Counted from the first letter of the stretch, positions 1-7,956 are shown. The stretch is DNA of 31,862 nt from DASYRM01 sp035646375 (GCA_035646375.1 DASRPM010000326.1:1-31862); one strand, 5' to 3'. Translations and numbers: made by a program. The notes: a model not told the origin generated them from the sequence alone.

Positions 1-1063
1 GCTGCCGCTCGTACAGAGCGCCATGCGCATGCTCGTGGACGCCCTGGGCGACCGCGATCGCGTGGCGATCGTCGTCTACGCCGGCGCCAGCGGCCTCGTC
101 CTGCCGTCGACCCCGGGCTATGAGAAAGCCAGAATCGCCCGCGCCATCACTGAATTGGAAGCGGGAGGGTCCACCAACGGCGCATCCGGCATCCAGCTCG
201 CCTACCGCGTGGCGCGGGAGCACTTCATTCGCGGCGGCGTCAACCGCGTGGTGCTGGCCACCGACGGCGACTTCAACGTGGGCGTCACCAGCCAGGACGC
301 GCTCGTGCGGCTCATCGAGCAGCAGCGGCAGTCGGGCGTCTTCCTGTCGGTCCTCGGCGTCGGCACCGGCAACCTGAAGGACTCGACGATGGAGAAGCTG
401 GCCGGCAAGGGGAACGGCAACTACGCCTACCTCGACTCGTTGCACGAGGCGCGCAAGGTGCTGGTCCGCGAGCTCGGCGGAACGCTGACGACGATTGCCA
501 AGGACGTGAAGATCCAGGTGGAGTTCAACCCGTTGACCGTGGACGGCTACCGCCTGATCGGCTACGAAAACCGCGTCATGGCGCACGAGGACTTCGACGA
601 CGACACCAAGGACGCCGGCGACATCGGCGCCGGCCACTCGGTGACGGCGCTCTACGAGATCGTCCCGAAGGGCGAGCGCACGCCGGGCACGTCGCGGACA
701 CCCTTGAAGTACCAGCAGCGGCCGCGCGCGACGGCCGCCGCGCGTGGCAGCGACCTCATGACCGTGGCGGTGCGCTTCAAGCAGCCCGACGGTGAGCAGA
801 GCGCTCGCGTAGCGCACACCCTACGCAACGCGCCGCGGCCGATGACGGCCAACCTCGGCTTTGCCTCGGCCGTCGCCGAGTTCGGCATGCTGCTGCGTGG
901 CTCGGAGCATGCCGGCGGCGCCAGCTACGGCGCCGTGATCGACCGCGCGCGCCGCTACTCCGGCGACGATCGCCACGGGTACCACGCCGAGTTCATCAGC
1001 CTGGCCGAGCGCGCGGCCCAGCTCGCGGACGGGGGCGAGCGCGTTTCGCGCGTCACCCGCTGA
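1..1063 (+). CDS. YfbK-type von Willebrand factor A protein, C-terminal part
   Basis: The reading frame is open from base 2 at the window edge, so the N-terminus is outside; the first methionine in view (base 23) is internal. The visible part starts late in VWA helix 1 (LPLVQSAMRMLVDAL), continues with DRVAIVVYAG and the strand VNRVVLATDGDFNVGVTS, and ends with a region like the DUF3520 C-terminal domain of YfbK proteins (DLMTVAVRFKQPDG, then FASAVAEFGMLLRGS). The MIDAS DxSxS motif must lie upstream. Family members are usually secreted or lipid-anchored and may bind metal-dependent protein partners; the substrate is unknown. The next gene has its own promoter, so no operon link is implied. 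Confidence 0.88.
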   Translation, partial: LPLVQSAMRMLVDALGDRDRVAIVVYAGASGLVLPSTPGYEKARIARAITELEAGGSTNGASGIQLAYRVAREHFIRGGVNRVVLATDGDFNVGVTSQDALVRLIEQQRQSGVFLSVLGVGTGNLKDSTMEKLAGKGNGNYAYLDSLHEARKVLVRELGGTLTTIAKDVKIQVEFNPLTVDGYRLIGYENRVMAHEDFDDDTKDAGDIGAGHSVTALYEIVPKGERTPGTSRTPLKYQQRPRATAAARGSDLMTVAVRFKQPDGEQSARVAHTLRNAPRPMTANLGFASAVAEFGMLLRGSEHAGGASYGAVIDRARRYSGDDRHGYHAEFISLAERAAQLADGGERVSRVTR

Positions 1064-1107
1064 ACGCGCGGAGTGCGGCCGATCCGGGCGTCGCGGAAGG
1101 GCCTTGA

Positions 1108-1113
1108 TATACT
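1108..1113 (+). promoter_or_regulatory. -10 box of the bactofilin gene
   Basis: TATACT matches the vegetative -10 consensus closely. No clear -35 box is visible 17 bp upstream. Transcription from about 1120 would give a short leader containing the AGGGA ribosome-binding site at 1126-1130. The TTG codon at 1104, which would extend the protein, lies before this box and so is unlikely to be the start. Confidence 0.5.
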
Positions 1114-1136
1114 GCAGGTTCACGCAGGGACCTCAC

Positions 1137-1517
1137 GTGGCAGACCATACCCGTATCGGCCGCTCTCTCGTCATCACCGGCGAGCTCGAATGCAGTGAAG
1201 ATCTGCTCGTCGAAGGGCGCGTCAACGGCCACCTCGTGGTGCATGACGCGCAGCTCACGATTACGCCGTCGGGCACCGTGGACGCGCAGATTCACGGCAC
1301 GCGGGTGCTCGTCGAAGGGCAGGTCAAGGGCGGCATCACCGCCACCGAGCGCATCGAGCTGGGCTCGAAATCGCGGGTCGAGGGCAGCCTGAGCGCCGAT
1401 CGCGTGGTGATGTGGGAGGGGGCGCGCTTCGACGGCGGCATCGACATGCGCCAGCGGACGATTGCGGCGAAGATGGCGCAGTACCGGAACGGCGGGGCGA
1501 CGCCGGCCGGCCAATGA
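1137..1517 (+). CDS. bactofilin (polymer-forming cytoskeletal protein)
   Basis: This 126-residue protein has the bactofilin pattern: IGRSLVITGELECSEDLLVEG at the N-terminus, then turns of a right-handed beta helix with repeated G-x-V/I motifs (VEGRVNGHL, VDAQIHG, VEGQVKGGI, VEGSLSADRV). Bactofilins assemble into nucleotide-independent filaments at the inner face of the membrane and position cell-wall or surface enzymes. I chose the GTG at 1137 because AGGGA lies 6 nt upstream and homology begins just after it. The stop overlaps the next gene's start by 4 bp (ATGA), which suggests translational coupling to the lipoprotein. Confidence 0.92.
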   Translation: MADHTRIGRSLVITGELECSEDLLVEGRVNGHLVVHDAQLTITPSGTVDAQIHGTRVLVEGQVKGGITATERIELGSKSRVEGSLSADRVVMWEGARFDGGIDMRQRTIAAKMAQYRNGGATPAGQ

Positions 1518-1912
1518 CCGGGGCGCTGGCACGCGTCGCCGTCGTCACCGCGCTGGCCGCCGCATTGGCAGCATGCGGCGGCGTCGGCACCCTCACCGTC
1601 ACCAATATCCAGACCGGCCGCTCGCTCAACTCCGACAACAGCGTCAGCGCCCTGACCACCACCTTCAAGCCGAGCGACACCATCTACGTCGCAGTGCTCA
1701 CCGACGGGTCCGGCTCGGCGACCATCGGCGCGAAGTTCTCGCATCTGGGGCGCGTCGTCGCCGAACCCGAGAAGAAGGTGTCCTACCGGGGCGCGGCCGC
1801 CACCGAGTTCCACCTCGACTACGCGGGCGGCGTCCCCCCCGGCGAGTACGACATCGAGGTGTTCTTCAACGGCCAGCCGGCCGGCATGCGCAAAGTCCGG
1901 GTCGACCCCTGA
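1514..1912 (+). CDS. small lipoprotein of unknown function
   Basis: The 132-residue product starts with MTGALARVAVVTALAAAL and a lipobox LAAC with Cys21, so it should be lipid-anchored. The mature part looks like a single beta-sandwich domain (TIYVAVLTDGSGSATIGAKF, then GGVPPGEYDIEVFFNGQPAG), a pattern seen in Ig-like or regulatory-like domains. I do not recognise a named family. The ATG overlaps the bactofilin stop (ATGA). That coupling suggests a membrane partner or cargo for the bactofilin filament, but this is only inferred from position. Confidence 0.82.
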   Translation: MTGALARVAVVTALAAALAACGGVGTLTVTNIQTGRSLNSDNSVSALTTTFKPSDTIYVAVLTDGSGSATIGAKFSHLGRVVAEPEKKVSYRGAAATEFHLDYAGGVPPGEYDIEVFFNGQPAGMRKVRVDP

Positions 1913-1935
1913 CGCGTTGAACCTGAACGATGCAC

Positions 1936-1941
1936 TAAGAT
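1936..1941 (+). promoter_or_regulatory. -10 box before the SxtJ-like gene
   Basis: TAAGAT lies 10 nt before the GTG at 1952. Transcription from the A near 1948 would leave a leader of about 4 nt, close to leaderless. No ribosome-binding site is present. This would make the SxtJ-DUF5989-carbamoyltransferase group a transcription unit separate from the bactofilin pair. Confidence 0.4.
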
Positions 1942-1951
1942 CGCCGGACAC

Positions 1952-2338
1952 GTGACCGGCGACGCTTCCACCCCGCGCGATCGGAGCCGCGACACCGGCC
2001 TGGCGCTGGTGCTGCTCCTGCTCATCGCTCAACTGGCCACCGGCCGGCAGGGCCTGATCACCGCCGCCGTCGTCGCGCTCGTGGTCGCCATGACCGCACC
2101 GCTCGTGTTCCGTCCACTGTCGGTCGTCTGGTTCGCGCTCTCCCACCTGCTCGGCACCGTCATGTCGAAGGTGCTCCTCGGGGCGGTCTTCTATCTCATC
2201 GTGACGCCCGTCGGCGTCGCCCGCCGGCTGCTCGGGCACGATTCGCTGCGGCTGCGCGCCTTCAAAGGCGGCGATGCGTCGGTGATGCACGTCCGCCAGC
2301 ACGTGTTCGTGCCGGACGATCTCGACAAGCCGTACTGA
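1952..2338 (+). CDS. SxtJ family membrane protein
   Basis: This 128-residue protein has a charged N-terminus (MTGDASTPRDRSRDTG), hydrophobic stretches at about residues 15-31 and 35-55, a further membrane-facing region at about 60-90, and a soluble tail (RLRAFKGGDASVMHVRQH). Size, layout and the genes that follow match the SxtJ family, named from the saxitoxin locus but common elsewhere next to DUF5989 and NodU/SxtI-type carbamoyltransferases. Its biochemical role is unknown. The next gene starts 7 nt after the stop, so the three form one operon. Assignment rests mainly on context plus general resemblance. Confidence 0.75.
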   Translation: MTGDASTPRDRSRDTGLALVLLLLIAQLATGRQGLITAAVVALVVAMTAPLVFRPLSVVWFALSHLLGTVMSKVLLGAVFYLIVTPVGVARRLLGHDSLRLRAFKGGDASVMHVRQHVFVPDDLDKPY

Positions 2339-2345
2339 GAACGCC

Positions 2346-2495
2346 GTGGAGCTACTGCTCGACCTCTGGGGGTTCCTCAGCCAGCGCAAGAAATTCTGGC
2401 TCCTGCCGGTCATCGTGGCGCTCGTGGGGCTGGGCGCGCTCATCGTGCTGACGAGCGGGTCGGCGATCGCGCCGTTCATCTACACCTTGTTCTAG
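2346..2495 (+). CDS. DUF5989 family small membrane protein (SxtK-like)
   Basis: The 49-codon frame starts at a GTG 7 nt after the SxtJ-like stop and ends at TAG 2493-2495. The product has a short amphipathic start (LLDLWGFLSQRKKFWLLP), one transmembrane helix (IVALVGLGALIVL), and the ending GSAIAPFIYTLF, which is the hallmark of DUF5989 (seen as SxtK in the saxitoxin cluster). The last base of its stop is the first base of the carbamoyltransferase GTG, so the two are tightly coupled. Easily missed because of its size; function unknown. Confidence 0.85.
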   Translation: MELLLDLWGFLSQRKKFWLLPVIVALVGLGALIVLTSGSAIAPFIYTLF

Positions 2496-4348
2496 TGTCC
2501 CGGCGCCAGGCGATCCTCGGCATCTCGGCCTACTACCACGACAGCGCCGCGGCGCTCGTGGTCGATGGCGCGATTGCCGCCGCCGCACAGGAAGAGCGCT
2601 TCTCGCGCAAGCGGCACGACGCCTCGTTCCCGATACACGCGTGCCGCTACGTGCTCGAGGACGCCGGTATCGCCTACGACGAGCTCGCGGGCGTCGCCTT
2701 CTACGACAAGCCGTTCCTCAAGTTCGAGCGGCTGCTCGAGACGTATCACGGGTTTGCGCCCACCGGCGTCACCAGCTTCGTCACGGCCATGCCGGTGTGG
2801 ATCAAAGAGAAGCTGTTCATGCGGCGGCTGCTCGCGGAGCATCTCGGCGAGCTCGGGCAGGCGCGTCATCGGCTCCTCTTTCCCGAGCATCACCTCTCGC
2901 ACGCGGCGTCGGCCTTCTATCCCTCGCCGTTCGACGAGGCGGCCATCCTCACCATCGACGGCGTCGGCGAATGGGCCACCACCACGATCGGACGCGGACG
3001 CGGGGGCGACATCGAGATCCTGGGCGAGCTGCACTTTCCGCATTCGGCCGGGCTGCTCTACTCCGCCTTCACGTACTACCTGGGCTTCACGGTCAACAGC
3101 GGCGAATACAAGCTGATGGGGCTCGCGCCGTATGGTCATCCAGGGTCGGCGCAGGTCCGCGGCTTCGCCGACACCATCACGCGCGAGCTCGTGGACGTGC
3201 GTCCTGACGGGTCGCTCCTGCTCAACATGCCGTACTTCGACTTCGCCACCGGCCTGCGGATGGTGGACGAAGCGAAGTGGGCACAGCTGTTCGGCCTGCC
3301 CCGCCGCGCGCCGGACGAGCCGTTGACGCAGGCGCACATGGACATGGCGCTCGCCATCCAGCAGATCACCGAGGACATCGTGCTGCGGCTGGCCCGGACG
3401 GCGCGCGACGCCACCGGCTGCCGCCGGCTCGTGATGGCCGGCGGCGTGGCGCTCAACTGCGTCGCCAACGGCAGGCTGCTCGCGGCCGGGATCTTCGACG
3501 ACCTGTGGATTCAGCCGGCGGCCGGCGACGCCGGAGGCGCGGTGGGCGCGGCCTACGCGGCGTGGCACATTCACCGCCGCGAGCCCCGGACGGTGTCGTC
3601 GTGCGACGCGATGGCGGGCAGCTACCTGGGCCCGCAGTTCTCGGCGCTCGAGGTCGAACGGACCATCCGCGCGTTCGGGGCGCGGGCGACGCTGTCGGCC
3701 GGCACCGGCGCGCTCGCGGCCGCCGTCGCCGAACGTCTGGCGGCCGGCCAGGTGGGCGGCTGGTTCCAGGGGCGCATGGAGTTCGGGCCGCGCGCGCTCG
3801 GCAACCGCAGCATCCTCGGCGACCCGCGCGATCCCGCGATGCAGAAGCGGCTCAACCTGAAGGTGAAGTTCCGCGAAGGGTTCCGGCCGTTTGCGCCATC
3901 GGTGCTCGAAGAGGACGTCGCCGAGCACTTCGATCTGGATCGGCCATCGCCCTACATGATGCTGGTCGCGCCCGTCCGCGGGGACCATCAGCGGCCGCTG
4001 CCGCAGGGGCTGCAGGACGCGCCGCTCTACGACCGGTTGTACTTCCAGCGGTCGCATCTGCCGGCCATCACGCACGTGGACTACTCGGCGCGCATTCAGA
4101 CGGTGAGCCGCGCCACCAACCCGCGCTACTGGGAGCTGCTGCAGGCGTTCAAGGCGCTGACCGGCTGCGGCGTGCTCGTGAACACCAGCTTCAACGTCCG
4201 CGGCGAGCCGATCGTCTGCACGCCCGGCGATGCCTACCGGTGCTTCATGCGCACCGACATGGACTTCCTGGTCATCGGCGACTACATGTTCGACAAGGCC
4301 GAGCAGCCGCCGCTCGACGAGGCGCCGGCGACGTTCGCGCCGGATTGA
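2495..4348 (+). CDS. NodU/CmcH/SxtI-type carbamoyltransferase
   Basis: The 617-residue product is a full-length member of the family that transfers the carbamoyl group of carbamoyl phosphate, through a carbamoyl-adenylate, to a hydroxyl of a sugar or natural product. The N-terminal Kae1-like domain has GISAYYHDSAA (9-19), the metal-binding EHHLSHA with His132, His133 and His136, and DGVGEW (155-160). The C-terminal domain contains GRMEFGPRALGNRSILGDP at about 425-443 and VNTSFNVRGEPIVCTP near the end. The GTG start overlaps the DUF5989 stop by one base. The acceptor is not evident: no glycosyltransferase, PKS or NRPS gene is in view. It is closest in kind to stand-alone O-carbamoyltransferases of surface or secreted glycans. 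Confidence 0.95.
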   Translation: MSRRQAILGISAYYHDSAAALVVDGAIAAAAQEERFSRKRHDASFPIHACRYVLEDAGIAYDELAGVAFYDKPFLKFERLLETYHGFAPTGVTSFVTAMPVWIKEKLFMRRLLAEHLGELGQARHRLLFPEHHLSHAASAFYPSPFDEAAILTIDGVGEWATTTIGRGRGGDIEILGELHFPHSAGLLYSAFTYYLGFTVNSGEYKLMGLAPYGHPGSAQVRGFADTITRELVDVRPDGSLLLNMPYFDFATGLRMVDEAKWAQLFGLPRRAPDEPLTQAHMDMALAIQQITEDIVLRLARTARDATGCRRLVMAGGVALNCVANGRLLAAGIFDDLWIQPAAGDAGGAVGAAYAAWHIHRREPRTVSSCDAMAGSYLGPQFSALEVERTIRAFGARATLSAGTGALAAAVAERLAAGQVGGWFQGRMEFGPRALGNRSILGDPRDPAMQKRLNLKVKFREGFRPFAPSVLEEDVAEHFDLDRPSPYMMLVAPVRGDHQRPLPQGLQDAPLYDRLYFQRSHLPAITHVDYSARIQTVSRATNPRYWELLQAFKALTGCGVLVNTSFNVRGEPIVCTPGDAYRCFMRTDMDFLVIGDYMFDKAEQPPLDEAPATFAPD

Positions 4349-4352
4349 TGGT

Positions 4353-4381
4353 GGCAGGGCGGGCTGAAGCCCGCCCTCTAC
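4353..4381 (+). repeat. palindromic repeat copy 1 (REP-like)
   Basis: The core GGGCGGGCTGAAGCCCGCCC (4357-4376) is a palindrome followed by TCTAC. It lies 5 bp after the carbamoyltransferase stop and is paired with an inverted copy at 4401-4430. As RNA either copy folds into a strong hairpin, so the pair may help end the two converging transcripts; no T-run follows. Related copies lie at 10815 and 25329. Confidence 0.8.
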
Positions 4382-4393
4382 ATTCACCGCATT

Positions 4394-5707
4394 TCACCGC
4401 GTACGTAGAGGGCGGGCTTCCCGCCCTGCCGCGTCGGCAATCGCGTCGGCCAGGATTTCGTAGCCGCGGCGCGTGTAGTGGCAGCAGTTGTCGATGTAGA
4501 CGGGCGTGCGCTCGGCGTCGAACAGGTGAATGCCGTTCACGAACGTCATGCCCGCCTCGCCAAAAGCGCCAGACGTCACCGCGCGCTCGAGCGCTGGATA
4601 GCCCTGCTCCGCGCCGGGCTTGAACGGCGACCCGGCGACAAGCGCCACCTCGGCTTCGCCGGGCGCGAACGGCCGGGTGGTGAAGTACTGATTCGGCTGC
4701 AGCACGTGCACGTAGCGCGCGCCGCGCGGCGACAGCAGCTGCTGCATCAGCAGCGACGCCTGCATCCAGCCGCGCGCGATGTCCTCGGGCAGCTCGCCGC
4801 CGCTGCGCGGCCGCACCTTCGGCGTGACGCGGATCATCGAGGTCGCGGCCGCGGAGGGCAGCGCATCGAACCGCCGCACCTCCGCCTGGTACTGGCGCTC
4901 GAGCACCGCGTGCACGCGCGAATGCAGCAAATACAGCGCGGCCGACGCGGCGCGGTTGGCGCGCGCCGCGGCCGCGTTGAGCCGCCGGCGATACCCCTGA
5001 ATTCGGGCGAGCGTCTCCACTTTGTCGGCGCTCAGCGACGACTGGTCCAGCAGCGCCACGAGCGGATCCATGTGCATGACGCTCGGCATGGAGATGTCCG
5101 AGCCGCGCGCGTCGTTGAGCGGCGACAGCGCGACTTCGTTGAAGCCGTCGATGTTGACGGCGAGATCGAGCTCCTGCCCGATCGAGAGGAAGTAGCTCAG
5201 GATCAGCAGCTGCTGCGGCTGCTTGTAGCCTTCGTGGGCAAAGCAGATCGGCACGACGTCACGGCCGCGGAACGCCGGCGCCGACCCGAGCGCCGCCGTC
5301 AGACGGTCCACCCCCACCTGGCAGAACCACGCGGCCACCGACCCGCCGAAGATGCCGACGAGGAGCTGACGAGCGCTGGCGCGCGCCACCGGGTAGTCCC
5401 GCGTGGAGGTGAACCCGAAATTGTTGGTCGCGGCGGACGGCCCGCGCCCCGCCTGCGCCGGCCGCAGCGCCGCCGGCAGATCGAACGGAATGCCGGGCTG
5501 ATGGGTGGGGCCGAAGTAGGGATGCAGCGCCGCGGAGGTCACCCGGCCCCCCGGCGGCTCGGCGACCAGCTCGATCTGCGGCCGGTAGGGATCGACGTAG
5601 TACAGCCAGCCGGTCTGAAATCCGAACGCGGCCAGCGCGATCAGTTCGGCCGCCGCAACGAAGACCAAGAGATTGATGACGAGCAGCGAGGCGACGCGCC
5701 TGATCAT
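4394..5707 (-). CDS. membrane-anchored SGNH/GDSL-type hydrolase-like protein
   Basis: The 437-residue protein has an N-terminal membrane helix (residues 8-30) and then an extracytoplasmic domain. SGNH-like blocks are visible: NNFGFTSTRDYP (95-106), GIFGGSVAA with candidate nucleophile Ser123, GYKQPQQ (160-166), NIDGFNEV with Asn190, and DNCCHYTRRGYEILADAI with Asp406 and His410 near the end. Such proteins remove or transfer acyl groups on glycans or peptides outside the cytoplasm. It converges on the SxtJ-DUF5989-carbamoyltransferase genes; SGNH-like proteins commonly accompany such carbamoyltransferases, so a shared pathway is plausible but inferred. The helix and long insertions make the exact subfamily uncertain. 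Confidence 0.75.
   Translation of the reverse strand: MIRRVASLLVINLLVFVAAAELIALAAFGFQTGWLYYVDPYRPQIELVAEPPGGRVTSAALHPYFGPTHQPGIPFDLPAALRPAQAGRGPSAATNNFGFTSTRDYPVARASARQLLVGIFGGSVAAWFCQVGVDRLTAALGSAPAFRGRDVVPICFAHEGYKQPQQLLILSYFLSIGQELDLAVNIDGFNEVALSPLNDARGSDISMPSVMHMDPLVALLDQSSLSADKVETLARIQGYRRRLNAAAARANRAASAALYLLHSRVHAVLERQYQAEVRRFDALPSAAATSMIRVTPKVRPRSGGELPEDIARGWMQASLLMQQLLSPRGARYVHVLQPNQYFTTRPFAPGEAEVALVAGSPFKPGAEQGYPALERAVTSGAFGEAGMTFVNGIHLFDAERTPVYIDNCCHYTRRGYEILADAIADAAGREARPLRTR
4401..4430 (-). repeat. palindromic repeat copy 2 (REP-like), inverted
   Basis: Read on the minus strand this is GGCAGGGCGGGAAGCCCGCC followed by CTCTACGTAC. It matches copy 1 except for a 3-bp difference in the loop. 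Together the copies make an inverted pair with about 20 bp between them. It overlaps the 3' end of the SGNH gene, whose last codons (REARPLRTR) are partly encoded by the repeat. Confidence 0.8.
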
Positions 5708-5807
5708 GCCGGGGGCCGGAAAAGCCTACTGCATGATTGCCAGCGCTGTCGCCGCATGCGCCGCGGTCGCACCGGCGGGGCATGACGCCTGCCGCGGCCC
5801 GGCCTGA

Positions 5808-5813
5808 TACCAT
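5808..5813 (+). promoter_or_regulatory. -10 box, leaderless type, for the YtxJ-like gene
   Basis: TACCAT ends 7 nt before the ATG at 5821, so transcription should begin at or next to the start codon. The same hexamer and spacing occur before the YggX gene (21951-21956). Confidence 0.5.
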
Positions 5814-5820
5814 CGAAGAG

Positions 5821-6189
5821 ATGCGACCCGACCTGAAGGCGCTGCGCTATCTCAGCGATCTCGATCGGCTGCTCGACGATTCCGCGCTCCGTCCTGTCCT
5901 GCTCTTCAAGCACAGCTACTCGTGCGGGACCAGCGCCGAAGCGCTCGACGAGCTGATCGCGCACCTCGATGAGCAGCGGCGCCACGACACCGACTATGCC
6001 GTCGTGACGGTGCAGACACACCGCGAGATCTCCAACGCGGTGACCGCGCGCCTCGGCGTGCGGCACGAAACACCGCAGGCGCTGCTCATCCGCGACAAGC
6101 GTGTCGTGTGGAGCGCGTCGCACTTCCGCGTCACGGCCGACGCGGTGGCACGGGCGCTCGAGACTCACCTCGACGGGCAACCACGCTAG
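5821..6189 (+). CDS. YtxJ-type monothiol thioredoxin-fold protein
   Basis: This 122-residue protein matches the bacillithiol-system redox protein family YtxJ: PVLLFKHSYSCGTSAEALDEL with a single active-site Cys35 in place of CxxC, and the cis-proline loop RHETPQALLI (Pro85). Family members are thought to reduce mixed disulfides formed with bacillithiol. I prefer ATG 5821 over ATG 5782 and 5737 because homology starts a few residues later and the -10 box TACCAT ends 7 nt upstream. Its 3' end overlaps the convergent methyltransferase by 59 bp. No bacillithiol synthesis gene is in the window. Confidence 0.82.
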   Translation: MRPDLKALRYLSDLDRLLDDSALRPVLLFKHSYSCGTSAEALDELIAHLDEQRRHDTDYAVVTVQTHREISNAVTARLGVRHETPQALLIRDKRVVWSASHFRVTADAVARALETHLDGQPR

Positions 6190-6694
6190 AAACCATCCGC
6201 TCCTCGAAGTCGCCTTCGCGCGCCGCCAGAACCTCGAGCGGCGCCACCAGCCGCGGCAGTTCGCCGGGCTCCAGGAGGAACGCGGGATTGGTCGGACGGC
6301 CGCGCGCCGCCTGCGCCACCGTGAAGGTTTCATAGACAAGGACGCCGCCGGGCGTGAGCGCCGCGCGCAGGGCCGGAAAAAGCGGCCGGTGCAGATAGTG
6401 CACGACGACCAGCACGTCGTAGACACCTGTGCCGAGGTCCGCGGCACCGCCTTCGAGATCCATGGCGAGCGCGGTCAGCGACAGCTCCTCCTGGCGAGCG
6501 CGCGTGCCGAGTGCGGCCACCGCCGAGGGATCGCGATCGATAGCGGTGGTCGTGAAGCCCTGCCGCGCCAGCCAGAGCGCATGGCGCCCGCGACCGCATG
6601 CCAGATCGAGCGCGCGCCCCGACGGCGGCAGCAGCGCGCGGTTCATGATCAACCATGCGGCTGGCGCCAGCGACTGATGATCGTCGCCGCTCAT
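6131..6694 (-). CDS. class I SAM-dependent methyltransferase
   Basis: The 187-residue protein has the SAM-binding motif I RALDLACGRGRHALWLA (27-43), the acidic end of strand 2 TTAIDRDPSAV, and YDVLVVVHYLHRPLFPAL as motif post-I/II. This resembles the TehB/UbiE-like group; the substrate is not evident. The start at 6694 forms a 4-bp ATGA overlap with the stop of the upstream flavoprotein gene, showing translational coupling; a longer in-frame start at 6757 would lie inside that gene. The C-terminus overlaps the YtxJ-like gene on the other strand. Confidence 0.85.
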   Translation of the reverse strand: MSGDDHQSLAPAAWLIMNRALLPPSGRALDLACGRGRHALWLARQGFTTTAIDRDPSAVAALGTRARQEELSLTALAMDLEGGAADLGTGVYDVLVVVHYLHRPLFPALRAALTPGGVLVYETFTVAQAARGRPTNPAFLLEPGELPRLVAPLEVLAAREGDFEERMVSSVVARRGESRAPVPPRRP

Positions 6695-7956
6695 CGTCCT
6701 GCCGACAGCCCCCGCGCGAGCGCGTGACCGGCCACCCAGCCCGACGACCAGGCCCACTGGAAGTTGAAGCCGCCCAGCCGGCCGTCCACGTCGAGGATCT
6801 CGCCCACCAGATACAGACCCGGCTGCCGGCGCGACTCCATGGTGGCCGTGTCGATCTCGTCGAGCGGCACGCCGCCGGCCGTGACCTCCGCGTACTTGTA
6901 GCCGCGGCTGTCTTCGACGTCGAGCCGCGTGGCCAGCAGGGCGTGCGCGAGCCGCCGCCGATCCTCACGCGTCAGGTGCGCCATGGTGGCATCGCGGGCC
7001 AGGCCGGCAAGCGCCACCCAGGCGCCCGCCACGGATTGCGGCAGGCGCTGCCCGAGGACGGTCGCCACCTGGGCCCGCGGCCGGGCGGCGGCCTCGTCGA
7101 GCAGCCATCGTTCCGCCGATTCGAAGGTCTCGCCCGGCAGCAGGCTGACGTGCACGTCGATCGCCGCCGCCTGATCGCTCGGGCCGGCCTCGAGCGCCGC
7201 CCGGTGCCAGTGGCGCGACAGGTTCAGCACCACCGGACCGCTGGCGCCGAAATGCGTCCAGAGCAGCGAGCCCTCCAGTCGCACCAGCGGGGTGCCGGCC
7301 GCACGGAGCGACAGCGCCGCCGGGTGCGACACGCCCGCGAGCTCCGCGTGCACCGAGCCGCGCAGCACCAGCGGCGCCAGTGCCGGCGTCGTCGCCACGC
7401 AGCCGTGGCCGAAGGCCGCCGCGAGCTGATAGCCGAATCCGTCGCTGCCGCTCTTCGGCAGCGAGCGTCCGCCGGTGGCCAGCACAATCGTGCGCGCGTG
7501 AACCGAGGCGCCGCCGGCGCGTTCCACCGTGAATCCCCCAGCGTCGTCGCGCACGGCCACGACGCGCGCGCCGCTCTCGATCGTCACGCCGCGACGAGCC
7601 GCCTCGGCGAGTAACGCGTCGAGCACGGTGCGCGAGCTGTTCGAGTCGGGAAACAGCTTGCCGTCTTCCTCTTCGTGCAACGCCACACCCAACTCTTCGA
7701 AGAACCGCGCCGCGCGGTCGGCCGGAAACGCGCGCAGCACGCGAGTGACGAGACGCGGCGACCCGCCCCAGAAGTCACGCTCGGTCACGACGCGGTTGGT
7801 CACGTTGCACCGCGACCCGCCGCTGACGAGGATCTTGGCGCCAATCGTCCGGGCACCGTCGAGCACGAGCACGTCCAACCCTGGCCTCGCGCGCGCAGCG
7901 AAGATCGCGGTCGCGAGGCCGGCGGCTCCAGCGCCCACGATGACAACGTCGCTCAC
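6691..7956 (-). CDS. BaiN/RdsA-type NAD(P)/FAD-dependent oxidoreductase
   Basis: The 421-residue flavoprotein starts with VVIVGAGAAGLATAIFAA, the FAD-binding Rossmann motif, followed by GAKILVSGGSRCNVTN, a signature of the HI0933/BaiN family, and ends with the conserved TAGGVPLDEIDTATMESR and GLYLVGEILDVDGRLGGFNFQWAWSSG. The family is often found but few members have a known substrate. I chose the GTG at 7956 because the homology starts right there; the longer TTG start at 8001 would run into the divergent gene at 7983. The downstream methyltransferase is coupled to it by an ATGA overlap. Confidence 0.93.
   Translation of the reverse strand: MSDVVIVGAGAAGLATAIFAARARPGLDVLVLDGARTIGAKILVSGGSRCNVTNRVVTERDFWGGSPRLVTRVLRAFPADRAARFFEELGVALHEEEDGKLFPDSNSSRTVLDALLAEAARRGVTIESGARVVAVRDDAGGFTVERAGGASVHARTIVLATGGRSLPKSGSDGFGYQLAAAFGHGCVATTPALAPLVLRGSVHAELAGVSHPAALSLRAAGTPLVRLEGSLLWTHFGASGPVVLNLSRHWHRAALEAGPSDQAAAIDVHVSLLPGETFESAERWLLDEAAARPRAQVATVLGQRLPQSVAGAWVALAGLARDATMAHLTREDRRRLAHALLATRLDVEDSRGYKYAEVTAGGVPLDEIDTATMESRRQPGLYLVGEILDVDGRLGGFNFQWAWSSGWVAGHALARGLSAGR

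Noticed and set aside
1952..4348. Part of a saxitoxin biosynthesis cluster
   Set aside because: Only the SxtJ, DUF5989 (SxtK) and carbamoyltransferase types are shared. No core biosynthetic gene is present, and these families are widespread outside toxin loci.
2492..4387. 631-residue minus-strand open frame opposite the carbamoyltransferase
   Set aside because: Arg-, His- and Glu-rich with no domain pattern. It mirrors a gene with clear catalytic motifs and is a typical shadow frame of very GC-rich coding DNA.
4353..4430. Terminal inverted repeats of an insertion sequence
   Set aside because: Only about 20 bp separates the two copies, no transposase is inside, and further copies occur singly elsewhere in the window.
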